Shown: positions 8,573 to 17,237, counted from the first letter of the stretch. The stretch is DNA of 18,752 bases from Zygnema cylindricum (GCA_037447655.1 JBBHKE010003048.1:126001-144752), one strand, 5' to 3'. The notes: generated from the letters alone by a model not told the origin. Translations and numbers: made by a program.

Positions 8573-8990
8573 ACTCTAGGATGCGGTTAATAGTCCAGAA
8601 GGTAGTAGATGGGTGACAGCTATTAATGATGAGATGGCTTCTATTATGGAAGCAAACACTTAGGAGTTGGTGGATTGTCCTTCGGATAGAAAGCCAATAG
8701 GATGCAAGTGGGTATTTAAGTTGAAGCTCAATCCAGATAACACTATCGAGCGATACAAGGCCAGATTAGTGGCAAAGGGGTTCACACAGAATGAGGGAAT
8801 CGATTATGAGGAGACCTTTGCTCCGGTTGTTAGATTCCCCTCCGTTCGGATTTTACTTAGTCTCGCGGCAGCGGAAGACATGGAAGTGCGCGAGATGGAC
8901 ATCAAAACTGCTTTCTTACACGGAGAATTGGAAGAAGAGATTTTCATAAGACAACCAGAAGGATTTGTGGAGAAGGAGAAAAAAGCAAGG
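8573..8990 (+). pseudogene. pol: copia reverse transcriptase, N-terminal part
   Basis: Continues pol in another frame. About 8580-8660 reads DAVNSPEGSRWVTAINDEM, the standard start of the copia RT domain. A TAG at 8661-8663 sits where Trp is expected (NTWELV), consistent with a TGG to TAG change. Then come KPIGCKWVFKLK, YKARLVAKGFTQNEGIDYEE, TFAPVVRF and the first catalytic Asp in REMDIKTAFLHGELEEEIFI (RT motif A). A frameshift near 8984-8990 moves the reading to the next frame (CRLFKSLYGLKQ). Confidence 0.93.
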
Positions 8991-9468
8991 TGTGTAGATT
9001 GTTTAAGTCCCTTTATGGACTTAAGCAAACTCCTCGCCAGTGGAACAAAAAACTGGACGAGTTCTTGACGAATTTGGGATATATCCGGATCAGTTCAGAT
9101 CATTCGATCTACTTATTTGAGGACGAGGAAGGTATAATTTTCATTGCCATATATGTTGATGATCTGCTTTTGTTAAGTAAATTAATGGTGATAATTAATA
9201 GATTGAAAAATGATCTAAAGAGTAGATTTGAAATGAAAGATTTGGGGGAGGCAAAGTACATATTGGGAATTCCAATGGAGAGGGATAGAGAAAAGAAGAT
9301 AATTAGACTAACTCAAAAGGAAGCAATTGGGAATATGCTTGAAAAATTTCAAATGGAAAAAGCAAATAGTTGTACAACTCCAATGGACTTAAAGAAGGGA
9401 AATGAGGGGAGCTTAGAATAGGGAGTCTTGATTTTGGATGATGAGCTTGACAAGAGGAGAGCAAGTTC
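8988..9468 (+). pseudogene. pol: copia reverse transcriptase, palm and thumb part
   Basis: Opens with CRLFKSLYGLKQTPRQWN, the conserved copia motif, then has the catalytic IAIYVDDLLLLSK (YVDD at 9152-9163, intact), RFEMKDLGEAKYILGI and LTQKEAIGNMLEKFQMEKAN. A TAG stop at 9419-9421 interrupts the frame; beyond it the reading DDELDKRRAS leads to the RNase H part, which lies in a further frame from about 9469. The catalytic residues survive, and the damage is confined to frame and stop changes. Confidence 0.93.
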
Positions 9469-10146
9469 ATGCACACTATTCCGTACAGACAGGTTGTCGG
9501 TAGTTTGATCTACTTTATGAACTGTACTCGTCTTGATATAGCTGCAGCTGTGGGAGTATTACGTAGGAATCTGAATGATCCTAGGAAAAAAGATTGGGAA
9601 GCGGCCAAAAGGGTCATGCGGTATTTGGTAGGAACTAGAGATTTGTGGTTGCATCTGGGAGGGGATAATACTGACATCACAACTTGGAGTGATGCCAATT
9701 ATGGGGATGCTCCGATGAGGAGGTGTACTTCTGGGTATGTGTTGTATGTTGGGAATGGAGCATACTGTTGGAGCAGTAAGCAACAAAAGGTCATTGCTCA
9801 GTCCACCATGGAGGCTGAGTATATGGTCTCTTGTTCAGCTGTGAAAGAGTTAATGTGGGTGAAATCTTTGCTTCAAGAATTGGGATACATGAAGAATGGA
9901 GTACAAAAGATATTTTGTGACAATCAAGCTGCGATTGCAATTGCAGCGAACCCTAAACATCATTTTAAAGCAAAACACATGGATATTCGTTTGAGCTTTG
10001 TTAGGGAGAAAGTTGAGAATAAAATTATTAGTTTGGAATATAAACCAAATGGTGAAATGGTAGTAGATATGATGACTAAACCGGTCCCTTCTCCTAAATT
10101 GATATTTTGTAGGGAGAAGTGTGGACTGAAGCAAAAGATAGACTAG
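9469..10146 (+). pseudogene. pol: copia RNase H domain and end of pol
   Basis: RNase H removes the RNA template during reverse transcription. The frame starts IPYRQVVGSLIYFMNCTRLD, the RT-RNase H connection of copia elements. The four catalytic acids are present: Asp in TTWSDANYGD (9691), Glu in STMEAEYM (9811), Asp in IFCDNQAAI (9919) and Asp in KHMDIRLSFV (9982). The C-terminus DMMTKPVPSPKLIF matches the usual D.LTK.L....F end. It stops at TAG 10144-10146, one base before the polypurine tract. This 225-codon stretch is intact; the ATG at 9469 is probably not a natural start, because the domain is normally part of the polyprotein. Confidence 0.95.
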
Positions 10147-10159
10147 AAAATAAGGGGAG
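10147..10159 (+). other. Polypurine tract
   Basis: AAAATAAGGGGAG lies directly before the TG of the 3' LTR and would prime plus-strand DNA synthesis. The core AAGGGGAG is pure purine. Confidence 0.88.
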
Positions 10160-11129
10160 TGTTGAAAAGAGAGGTATTTTGTAGTTTTCATTGTGGACTT
10201 CCTACAGCCCTCATACTTGTCGTAGTCACTAAGGACCTGCAGACAGCCATGGCTGCCTGCAGCAGCTAAAGGAGACAGCCTGATCATCTAGTACAGTTTT
10301 TCTGCAAAATATAACTGCCCCTTGTGGGACTTGATCCAGTGACCTCTGGATGATCACCGTACGGACTAGCCGCGCGCCTTATCCGGTAAGTCTTGAAGAA
10401 ATCGATAAATGCATATGGCGCAATATTTATTTAAAACAATACCGCGCCGGACATTTCATTTAACTAATTACGGGAAGATTTATGCATGGAAATATACCTG
10501 TCCGCAAAAAATCGGAACCGCACGAAATATACGAATTAACATTTAATTTTCAACGGACGAAATCAAATGTCTAGCTCTGATCGAACGGCTCACAGTGAAG
10601 CCGGAATGCCGCAATAGCCGTTTGACGGTTTGCAGACCAGATGTCGGTGGATGACACGTGGCAACATATGGTTGGGTAACGGATATCACGGGAGGAGCAA
10701 CTACGGCTCCAGAACTGACACGCGTCAACGGAACGGCCATGCCGTACTTTCGCCGTACAAGAAGTACAACGGTACGTGTACCTTCTTGTACTTTACAGTC
10801 TTATGATTGGTTAAAATTCCTTAGTAGTAGGCTTAGAGAGGTAGCTTAGGACTTAGAATATTTTTGGTTTTCTAGCCTCTCTCCCATAGTGCACTTGTAT
10901 TTATAGACCAACTTTGGTCAGCCATAACTTAATGCTCATGTGAGCAATTTTAGTGATTCTTTTTGCAGCGGACTCAGGGGAGTCCAGGCTACACAGGAGT
11001 GTAGTCGGTTAGAGTTTTTTCGTCCCAGGGTGGGGCTTATTCACTAACAAAGTCAAAAGTGCATTTACTATCCTAGAGGCTTCACATAAGCTGGATATTC
11101 TGTGTACCAATGGAGGTCACAGAATTACA
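10160..11129 (+). repeat. 3' long terminal repeat
   Basis: 970 bp, TGTTGAAAAG to AGAATTACA, aligned base for base with the 5' LTR at a constant offset of 5347. About 44 substitutions were counted by eye. The conserved block, inverted repeat (10755-10791), TATA-like box (10897-10906) and tRNA-like segment (B box 10327-10337, minus strand) are all kept. Confidence 0.95.
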
Positions 11130-11134
11130 AAAAG
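11130..11134. repeat. Target-site duplication, right copy (AAAAG)
   Basis: Identical to 4808-4812; Helitron sequence resumes immediately after it. Confidence 0.93.
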
Positions 11135-12660
11135 ATAACACTCATGTCATGTCTTCAAGATTGTAGGATTTTTTGGCGTCTATTAATGGATTTCGTTTTT
11201 GTGTTTGACAATGATTTGCTCTGGATAGTGTGACAATTGGGTAGAGTTGGATAATACAAAAGCGATTTACCGCCCCCACGTAGGAATTGTTCGATGTCCA
11301 ATAAAGTATTTTATTATTCTTCTTGTTGAAGATTCTCATTATTACGCGACTCCTGGCTGTATAATTTGCGCGATTTCTATAGTGAATATCCTCAGACATA
11401 TCTTTGAAGTGCTTTTCCCATAATGATTTTGCTGATTGAAGATTAGCGCAGAGGAGGATTGTGGCAAATAGGTGGCGGGGTTGTTTTGGCATTTGGAAGG
11501 ATACCGCTTCTTCCATGCATTTTTCCCACTCTAGATCATCATCGCGGAGTCCTATTGCACTTGCAGCTTCGGCAAACATGGCATACTGGACACTTTCCAT
11601 AGTACACAAATCTTTGAATAACAGTGGTCCTCGTTGATAGTAAAGTAACAATCGCAAGTAATAACGTTCGGGTTCAACTGGTGAGTATGTAACCATTCTC
11701 CCTATGACACTTTGATTAACTCTTGCTCGCTTTTGCCAATGTTTATTTTTCCAAATGTAATGTTTAGGAATTTCCGGATACAAAAGGGAGCGTGCAGTTT
11801 CATCATTGGCACATAAGTCGAAGTAACTTGTAAGTTTCGTAGACGAAGCATGATTTAAAATTGTTGACACATTTTCTATTGCATGAAACGTAACCATTTG
11901 ACAATGAGGTAAATGTACGGGGAGCTTTTACACAGTGTGAGACTTAGCTTGTAAAGGGAACTTGAACAATCTCCAACCTGATTTTGATGCGGATATGTAT
12001 CGGGCATCTAAGTATTGTTGAATTTCGTCTCTGGGCTCGTTGTTTCCCAATAACACTGCGGCGCGATCATGTCCTTTGTATACATACTTGTACAAATATT
12101 TGACCAATGCTATTGTTGAGCACACTTTGACATTAATGTGATAGTTCTATTTGTGCGAAAACCAAGGATTGTATAGAACGACAAATTGATTATCAAGTGT
12201 TTTCCAATTTCTTATAATAATATAACCATTATTTCGTCTCCTGTTCATAAGAAATCCATTACCATCCTCTTGAGTCTATTCACATAATGCTTTAGGTAAT
12301 CTTTTTATGAATTTACCCTCACGTAAACAACACACGTCACATAGAACATGCATCATACATATTGTCATTGTTTTGTACAATTTCTTATTCATGGGATCTG
12401 GTATCTCTACTAAAGAGAACACGTCATATTCTGTGGGTGTTCAAGGTTTGTCCTCATCCGCTAACATTTAGAGCAAATGTGCATGAGGCAAACCGCGTAT
12501 TTGAAATTCAATCACGTGAATTCTTCCCACCTGTATTTCTAATACACCGTCTGAAAATGTCTTGGAGTATAACTTTCAACTTCAGTGAAAACAGGCGCAC
12601 AATAAGGTCAGGTAGGTTGGAGGCAATCTCTCTAGTTTCAATGTGTCATGCTGCATCGTG
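11135..12660 (-). pseudogene. Helitron Rep nuclease domain and linker
   Basis: N-terminal half of the Helitron transposase. Rep is an HUH endonuclease that nicks DNA through tyrosine and starts rolling-circle replication. Reading down from about 12630: LPDLIVRLFSLKLKVILQDI, a frameshift near 12555, then RIHVIEFQIRGLPHAHLL with the metal-binding HAH at 12485-12477, VEIPDPMNKKLYKTMTICMM, and CSTIALVKYLYKYVYKGHD with the paired tyrosines (12099-12067). DEIQQYLDARYISASKSGWR follows, then YSPVEPERYYLRLLLYYQRG. A later piece in another frame (11304-11249) reads LLDIEQFLRGGGKSLLYYP, the usual linker before the helicase. Stops interrupt the main frame at 12468-12470, 12441-12443, 12276-12278, 12147-12149 and 11928-11930. 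The copia insertion begins immediately after. Confidence 0.92.
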
Positions 12661-12668
12661 TCCGTTTG

Positions 12669-12828
12669 CTGCGCGCACGATATCATGCCCGCACGTGCGA
12701 TATTTGGCTTGCGTGCACGATATAATGCATGCATGCGCGGTATTTCGGATGCACGCGCGATATTTCGCACGCACGCGCGCTATTTTGCATGCACGCACGA
12801 TTTTATGCATACACGCACGCTTTCATTG
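12669..12828. repeat. 20-bp minisatellite, eight degenerate units
   Basis: Eight consecutive 20-base units with an approximate consensus of ATGCACGCGCGATATTTYGC, in exact register with no indels. Units 5 to 7 are most alike (ATGCACGCGCGATATTTCGC, ACGCACGCGCGCTATTTTGC, ATGCACGCACGATTTTATGC). Alternating purine-pyrimidine GC steps are frequent. It begins where Helitron Rep homology ends, and its last unit runs into the TG start of an LTR at 12827. It occupies frames in both strands, which explains the Cys/His/Ala-rich translated frames here; those are not genes. Confidence 0.85.
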
Positions 12829-13268
12829 TTGAAATCACTAGATTTAGGGGAGGTATTTTCTAGGTCTTAATTAAAATAAGAAAGAAAAGAAAAGCAGAGA
12901 CAGCTTGCCTCCACCTTCTCTTTCTGACCCCCATACTTGTTGTAGTCACTGAGGGAAAGAGAGGGTAGTGGAGCCATGGCTGCCTTAGCTCCATAGGCAG
13001 GGCTTAAGAGTGACCTAATGTAACAGGATCTCCTACCTCTCAGAAAATCCCATTATTACAAACAATTCCAACCACACATTCCACACATTGGAAAATACCC
13101 ATCCACATTGGAAAACACTCACATAAGGATCACTTTAAATTACAAGAAGCTTCTGTCCACATAACATTAGCTTCGTCTCTTGCCCTTGTGGCTCAACCCT
13201 TCAATTTAAAGTGTTTCCTCTACTCTCCACTCTTAGTAATTCTATCTCTTAACTACTAAAACACTATT

Positions 13269-13537
13269 TAGTTAGTAAGAGATTTCAATGCAAAAATGCC
13301 TTTTCTCCAATTTGGTATTAATCGCTCAGGACCAAGATCAACCGGAATTTCCACAAACTTTTCCAAAGGAAAAGATGTCTACTCTCCTCTTACACTTCAC
13401 TATTTATCCATCATCGCCCTGGACTCGCCAGGCCAGAGTCAACGCTCCGTTTTAACAGGCTTTTACCTGGGCCAATCATTGATCAGCAAAGACTCAGACT
13501 GACCAATGCAAAAACGTGCGAAATCTCTTACTAACTA
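13269..13537. mobile_element. MITE-like element with 18-bp inverted ends
   Basis: TAGTTAGTAAGAGATTTC (13269-13286) is perfectly complementary in reverse to GAAATCTCTTACTAACTA (13520-13537). If the outer TA is counted as a TA target duplication, the element is 265 bp with 16-bp inverted ends and no coding capacity. This fits a miniature TA-target element, but the ends do not match a superfamily consensus I know. A third, imperfect copy of the end (ATCTCTTAACTACTAAA) lies just outside at about 13244-13260 and folds back on the left end. Confidence 0.55.
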
Positions 13538-13580
13538 CTTAGCGCTTTACTAACCAATCAAACGTTACGTTTCACTACGT

Positions 13581-13985
13581 AACATTTACGTGCAAAATTG
13601 CGCGCCAAACGAAACGCGACTTCGCACGAGCGTGCGTAACAAATTTCGCACGCGAAACTTCCTACGAAATTCCCTTAAGTGAAAGTGACGTTTCGTACTA
13701 AAATTTGTACGAAACGAAGCACCGTGCATACTAAACGTTTCATTAGAACTTTATGAAACGTACGCGCGTAATTTCGGTACTAATTTGACCCTTAACCCGT
13801 TTCAATGATACCCACTTGTTATTTAGACCCCACGCTGTCACCTAAATACACCCATCGCTATAACTTTTAAAATATAACTCCAAATAGCGTGATTCTTTCG
13901 CGGACGTCTACCAATTTTAGTACTCTATAATCATAACACATAAATACCCATTTATAAGCAAGTTCGATCCGCTATTACTGTTACA
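13581..13985. repeat. 405-bp direct repeat, copy 1
   Basis: From AACATTTACGTGC to CTATTACTGTTACA; it aligns without gaps with 14641-15045, exactly 1060 bp on. About 26 of 405 positions differ, roughly 94% identity. It is rich in CGTTTCGTAC / GTACGAAACG words, including a 10-bp hairpin at 13689-13716. No coding frame, primer site or polypurine tract sits beside it, so it is not an LTR pair with its partner. Confidence 0.9.
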
Positions 13986-14011
13986 CCTAAGTCACTCTCA
14001 ACCAAAAAAGT

Positions 14012-14085
14012 TGAGTCAGGCAGGACCCGAACCTCCGACCGGTAGGGCGAGGCGTAGCCGTCAACCCTTACTAGTCTGTCGTAGT
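14012..14085 (-). other. tRNA-like segment in the diverged LTR
   Basis: On the minus strand, GGTTCGGGTCC (14033-14023) is an excellent Pol III B box, preceded by TACGCCTCGCCCTACCGGTC like an anticodon arm region and followed by TGCCTGACTC like an acceptor side. A clear A box is missing. Its place in the LTR corresponds to the tRNA-like segment of the copia LTR (4968-5046). Confidence 0.45.
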
Positions 14086-14640
14086 AGTCCGTTAGGATAC
14101 ATAGGGTTTGATAGCTATTTAAACAATAGATAGACGACTAATCCGATTAACGGAATTACAATTAGGATACATAGAAACTAGTTGGGAAATTAAGTGCGCA
14201 CGAAACAAATGTACCGGACATTTGTTTTGAACGGCTGAGAACCAAAGCCGACTTAAGATCCGACGGCTCACATCATCGTCGCGCGCTTGTGGTCCCAGGT
14301 GAATCGCGTGCGTTGGAACGAATTCGATCGACAATGGTACCGTCGAGATGTAGCATATGTTTCCGGAATACTCGGGACAGATCCTGTTCGTCCGATCATG
14401 TGAATCGCATCGTCAACTTTTTGACGCGTATGGCTGATTGTCGGCGCTACTCCAAAAACCTGCATACGTTATTTTGCCGACACGTGTCCCCTGCAAAAGT
14501 ATGATACAGTACGATACACTCTACTGTACCTCTTGCTACTGTAACACTAATTAAGGTAAGTCTTATAGTAGACTACTAGGAAAAATATCCTAAGTTATTT
14601 TTATCCCTATTGACTGAAATAAAGATTTATAAATTACAAC

Positions 14641-15045
14641 AACATTTACGTGCAAAAGTGCGCGCCAAGCGAAACGCGACTTCGCACGATCGTGCGTAAC
14701 AAATTTCGCACGCGAAACTTCCAACGAAATTCCCTTAAGTAAAAGTGACGTTTCGTACTAAAAATTGTACGAAACGAACCACCGTGCATACTAAACGTTT
14801 CGTTAGAAATTTATGAAACGTACACGCGTAATTTTGGTACTTATTTGACCTTTAACCCGTTTCAATGATACCCACTTGTTATTAAGACCCCACGCTATCA
14901 CCTAAATACACCCATCGCTATAACTTTTAAAATATAACTCGAAATAGCGTGATTCTTTCGCGGACGTCTACCAAATTTAGTAGTCTATAATCATAATACC
15001 TTAATACTCCTTTATAAACAAGTTCGATTCGCTATTGCTGTTACA
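14641..15045. repeat. 405-bp direct repeat, copy 2
   Basis: Partner of 13581-13985. It keeps the hairpin (14749-14776) and has a perfect 14-bp palindrome CGCACGATCGTGCG at 14683-14696 where copy 1 has one changed base. The 655 bp between the copies are not repeated after copy 2, so this is not a simple tandem array. Confidence 0.9.
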
Positions 15046-15079
15046 ATATTACTAATTTCGTGCGATGCCTTTCATTTTG

Positions 15080-15268
15080 TGTGTAGATACACGATTTTCG
15101 AAGTATGGGCGCAAAATATCATTTGGGCGATGCAACCCGATTTCTGGAATGTTTCTTGCGATATGTTTCGTTTTGTGCGAATGCACGCGATTTCGGGAGT
15201 ATCGATGCGAAGTATCTTTTGGCACCGAATCGCGTTTTCCGGGAGTATTGGTGACATTTCGATACCTT
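15080..15268. repeat. Degenerate tandem repeat of about 48 bp, four units
   Basis: Four successive units of 46-49 bases (starting about 15080, 15127, 15176 and 15223) share the order GATGC-like start, CGATTTC.GGAGTAT core and a TTTTGG-like end; units 3 (ATGCACGCGATTTCGGGAGT) and 2 (ATGCAACCCGATTTCTGGAA) are the most alike. Conservation is low, so the unit length is approximate. Confidence 0.5.
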
Positions 15269-15468
15269 CTATTTATTTAAGTCGCGAACCCATGTAGGTT
15301 CGCGCATACATGTAGTTAGGGAGGGTTTTTACCCTCGGACAGTGGATTTTGTCAAGAGTACGGCAGATGATGTGGGCGGCCTATTGGCCAACATCTTAAA
15401 TAGTTTCATGCATGTAAAGTAGGCTAGACGTAGGCTGGTTTTGCTTGGGCCTAGCGTAGCTCCTACAG
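15269..15468. other. Non-coding stretch
   Basis: No gene seen. GTTAGGGAGGGTTTTTACCC near 15315 loosely resembles the last part of the copia LTR (TCAGAGTTTTTGCGTCCCAG), so this could still belong to the diverged LTR. The match is weak. Confidence 0.4.
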
Positions 15469-16213
15469 AGGGTAGAATTCTATTAGGGGGTCCCAATATA
15501 TGTACACAAAATCCTACTGGCAGCGTTTACTGGAAGACTATTCCATTTTGTCGGGCTTGTAACAAACCTTCCTCAATTATGATTGGCGCCACGTAGGTTA
15601 GAGTCCATATTTTAAAAATCTTAAAGAAAATCTTCAAACGAAAGTCCGAACGAAATATCTGTAGAATCGGAGGTAGTTAATGATTCGTACGTAAAGTTTG
15701 CTGCCAGATTTTTAATTTTGTAAATAGAAATCAAAATTTCGAAACAGAATGGCAAAAAGACGCGGCAAACTTTGAAGGTCGCGGCAAACTTTGAATGTCG
15801 CTGGATGTCAGACGGAGCGTGCGAAAATATTTTCGGCTCACCTGTATCCAGCGTGCAAGCGACACATGGACTGTACGAAGTAGGCATATGGCCTGTACGA
15901 CGTGTAGACCTTTGATCGCTTGTTCAAAGTGGATATATTTTTGCTTTTTCACGTGTACAAATAGTACACATCTAGTATCGTACAACTTTCCTCGCGAGCA
16001 GAGTATCGTCACACTGGATGATGTGCGCGATTGCTTTGCGGATATGAAAAAGTGTAATATCCAAAGGCGAAGAATTACGCCTACATCATTCGAGCTTCCT
16101 GACAGATTTTTCGTCTGGCAAAAAAAAAAAAGGTACAGCGTGGTACGGTTCTGTACGAAAACGTACGGGGTCCAGTAACGAAATACACTTTTCGTCTAAT
16201 GGAATTCTACCCT
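15469..16213. repeat. 745-bp segment with 18-bp imperfect inverted ends
   Basis: AGGGTAGAATTCTATTAG (15469-15486) and CTAATGGAATTCTACCCT (16196-16213) are reverse complements with one mismatch. The inside has no recognisable protein; a 127-codon plus frame (15795-16178) lacks any motif I know and looks like chance. It could be a non-autonomous DNA transposon. No matching target duplication is visible at either edge, and the similarity does not extend inward. Confidence 0.45.
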
Positions 16214-16689
16214 TAGGCTAATTCCCAGACATAGAGAATTTTAGCTTATGGACAAGAATTTTCTCTTGGCGGCGGAGCTTTTCTCTTGCTCTCCCTCTCA
16301 CCGATTGCTCATGCTTTCTATTTGTTATCGCTAGCTAGCTATAGAGGCTAGATAGGTTACGAATATTTACCCTTGTATTTTTGCCTACAGTTTTAATCCA
16401 CACGGCCTAAGGCCACGTGTGGAAGGTTTCCCTCCAAACTTGGTCTTTTTGGTGGAAGTGTGGAATTTGAGATCGTGGGGGAGCACATCGGGACGTTGCT
16501 GTGCCTTCCTCGGGCAGCTTGACGGTTTAATTGTGTGTGTGTCTTGTTTGTATTTCGGTTGGCTTGGAAGGAGTGTATTTTTGATCGGATTTGGAATTTC
16601 CGTGGTTTGCCATAACGGGATAACTCTTGTAGGGAATGTGATAAATACCAGAGAGCCTAGTGGCTACCTCTTGGTTTAGCATTTTTGTC
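16214..16689. other. Non-coding stretch with a near-palindrome
   Basis: No recognisable gene. The 86-codon plus frame at 16419-16679 has hydrophobic composition but no homology I recognise. A near-palindrome CCACACGGCC / GGCCACGTGTGG lies at about 16397-16421 and contains a CACGTG-type G-box core. Confidence 0.45.
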
Positions 16690-17235
16690 CAAAAGCTAAA
16701 CTTTTCAAAATCACATTTTCTAAAAGTCTATTTTTTTAAAAATAAATTATTAAAAATATAAATTTTATTTCATAAAAAAAATATTACCTTTTATATTCAG
16801 TTTTCATTCTTGTTTTTGTCTTTCCATTTTCCTTCCACTTTATCTTTCATTTTCAGTTTTGCTTCTCAGTTTGGTGTGAGAACAAAAATCTAAAGAAAAT
16901 AAAAGAATGAATTACATTATTTTCAATATAAAATCTATCTTTTCATTCCTAGATTTTCTTCCACCTATTTTTGATCTAGTTTCTTCCTTTTGCACCGGCT
17001 TTATCTCTCTACAAGTTTCCCTCTTACTTTCTCTCCATTTTTGCTTTCGCTTTCAGTTTTGCCTTGGAAAAAAATATCATAAAAAAAAAAAAATATAAAT
17101 TTTAATTTATAAAACAAAAAAAAAACACATTTTGTTTTTGTTTTTTGTTTTATTCTTTTGTGCTTTCAATCTTTCTCTTCTATCTTGCTGCCACTCTTTT
17201 TATGGTCTGCAGATTCAGGTCCAAATACGTGTCAC
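16690..17235. other. T/A-rich low-complexity tract
   Basis: Long runs of T and A with pyrimidine-rich words such as CATTTTCAGTTTTGC (about 16850) and GCTTTCAGTTTTGCC (about 17048). AAAAATATAAATTTTA occurs twice (about 16750 and 17089). No gene. The polypyrimidine strand bias could suit an intron or a core promoter, or mark a scaffold-attachment region. Confidence 0.55.
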
Positions 17236-17237
17236 AT

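Larger units (their letters stand above)
4813..11129 (+). mobile_element. Complete but defective Ty1/copia LTR retrotransposon
   Basis: A 6317-bp element with 970-bp LTRs (TG...CA), a primer-binding site, polypurine tract and AAAAG target duplication. Its coding order is gag, protease, integrase, reverse transcriptase, RNase H; integrase before RT defines Ty1/copia rather than Ty3/gypsy. By hand count the LTRs differ at about 44 of 970 positions with no net indel, roughly 95.5% identity, so the insertion is moderately recent. The body carries several frameshifts and four in-frame TAG codons plus a changed protease active site, so it cannot move alone. It lies inside a minus-strand Helitron helicase gene, which it disrupts. 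Confidence 0.96.
3018..12660 (-). mobile_element. Helitron remnant (Rep/helicase type), split by a copia insertion
   Basis: Helitrons are rolling-circle transposons encoding one large protein with an N-terminal HUH Rep nuclease and a C-terminal PIF1-family helicase. On the minus strand, 12660 down to 11135 carries Rep motifs and the linker, and 4807 down to 3018 carries the helicase motifs, in the family order. Between the two halves lies a complete Ty1/copia element (4813-11129) in the opposite orientation, flanked by the duplicated AAAAG. A further AT-rich insert splits the helicase at about 3461-3775. Many in-frame stops show that the element cannot move by itself. Its 5' TC and 3' CTRR ends were not identified, so the coordinates cover only recognisable coding remains. 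Confidence 0.88.
12827..14640 (+). mobile_element. Diverged LTR related to the copia LTR (start clear, end unresolved)
   Basis: Starts TGTTGAAAT, and at 12854-12868 has GAGGTATTTTCTAGG, matching GAGGTATTTTGTAG of the copia LTR. At about 12930-12953 it has CCCCCATACTTGTTGTAGTC with ACTGAGGG after, then GCCATGGCTGCC at about 12974, again as in the copia LTR. Further on, the order tRNA-like segment (14012-14085), GCGCACGAAAC and AACGGCTGAGAACCAAAGCC (about 14195-14250), ACACGTG and GTACCTCTTG mirrors that LTR. No coding region or second LTR is seen, so it may be a solo or truncated LTR. Its 3' end and target duplication could not be found, because other repeats lie within it. Confidence 0.5.

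Noticed and set aside
12669-12828. CRISPR-like array
   Set aside because: Units are contiguous 20-mers with no unique spacers, in a plant genome; it is a minisatellite.
12362-12870. Cys/His/Ala-rich frames on both strands over 12362-12870
   Set aside because: They are antisense to the Helitron Rep remnant and products of the 20-bp minisatellite; the repetitive residues reflect the repeat unit.
13581-15045. The 405-bp repeats as LTRs of a small retrotransposon
   Set aside because: No TG...CA ends, no matching target duplication (ACTACGT against ATATT), no primer site after copy 1 and no polypurine tract before copy 2.
15588-15604. TTGGCGCCACG as a gypsy-type primer-binding site
   Set aside because: Only the first seven or eight bases fit an Asp-tRNA site, and no LTR end CA or gypsy coding region is nearby.
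16419-16679. 86-codon plus frame with hydrophobic stretches as a small membrane protein
   Set aside because: No homology recognised, no supporting context; length is within chance for this composition.
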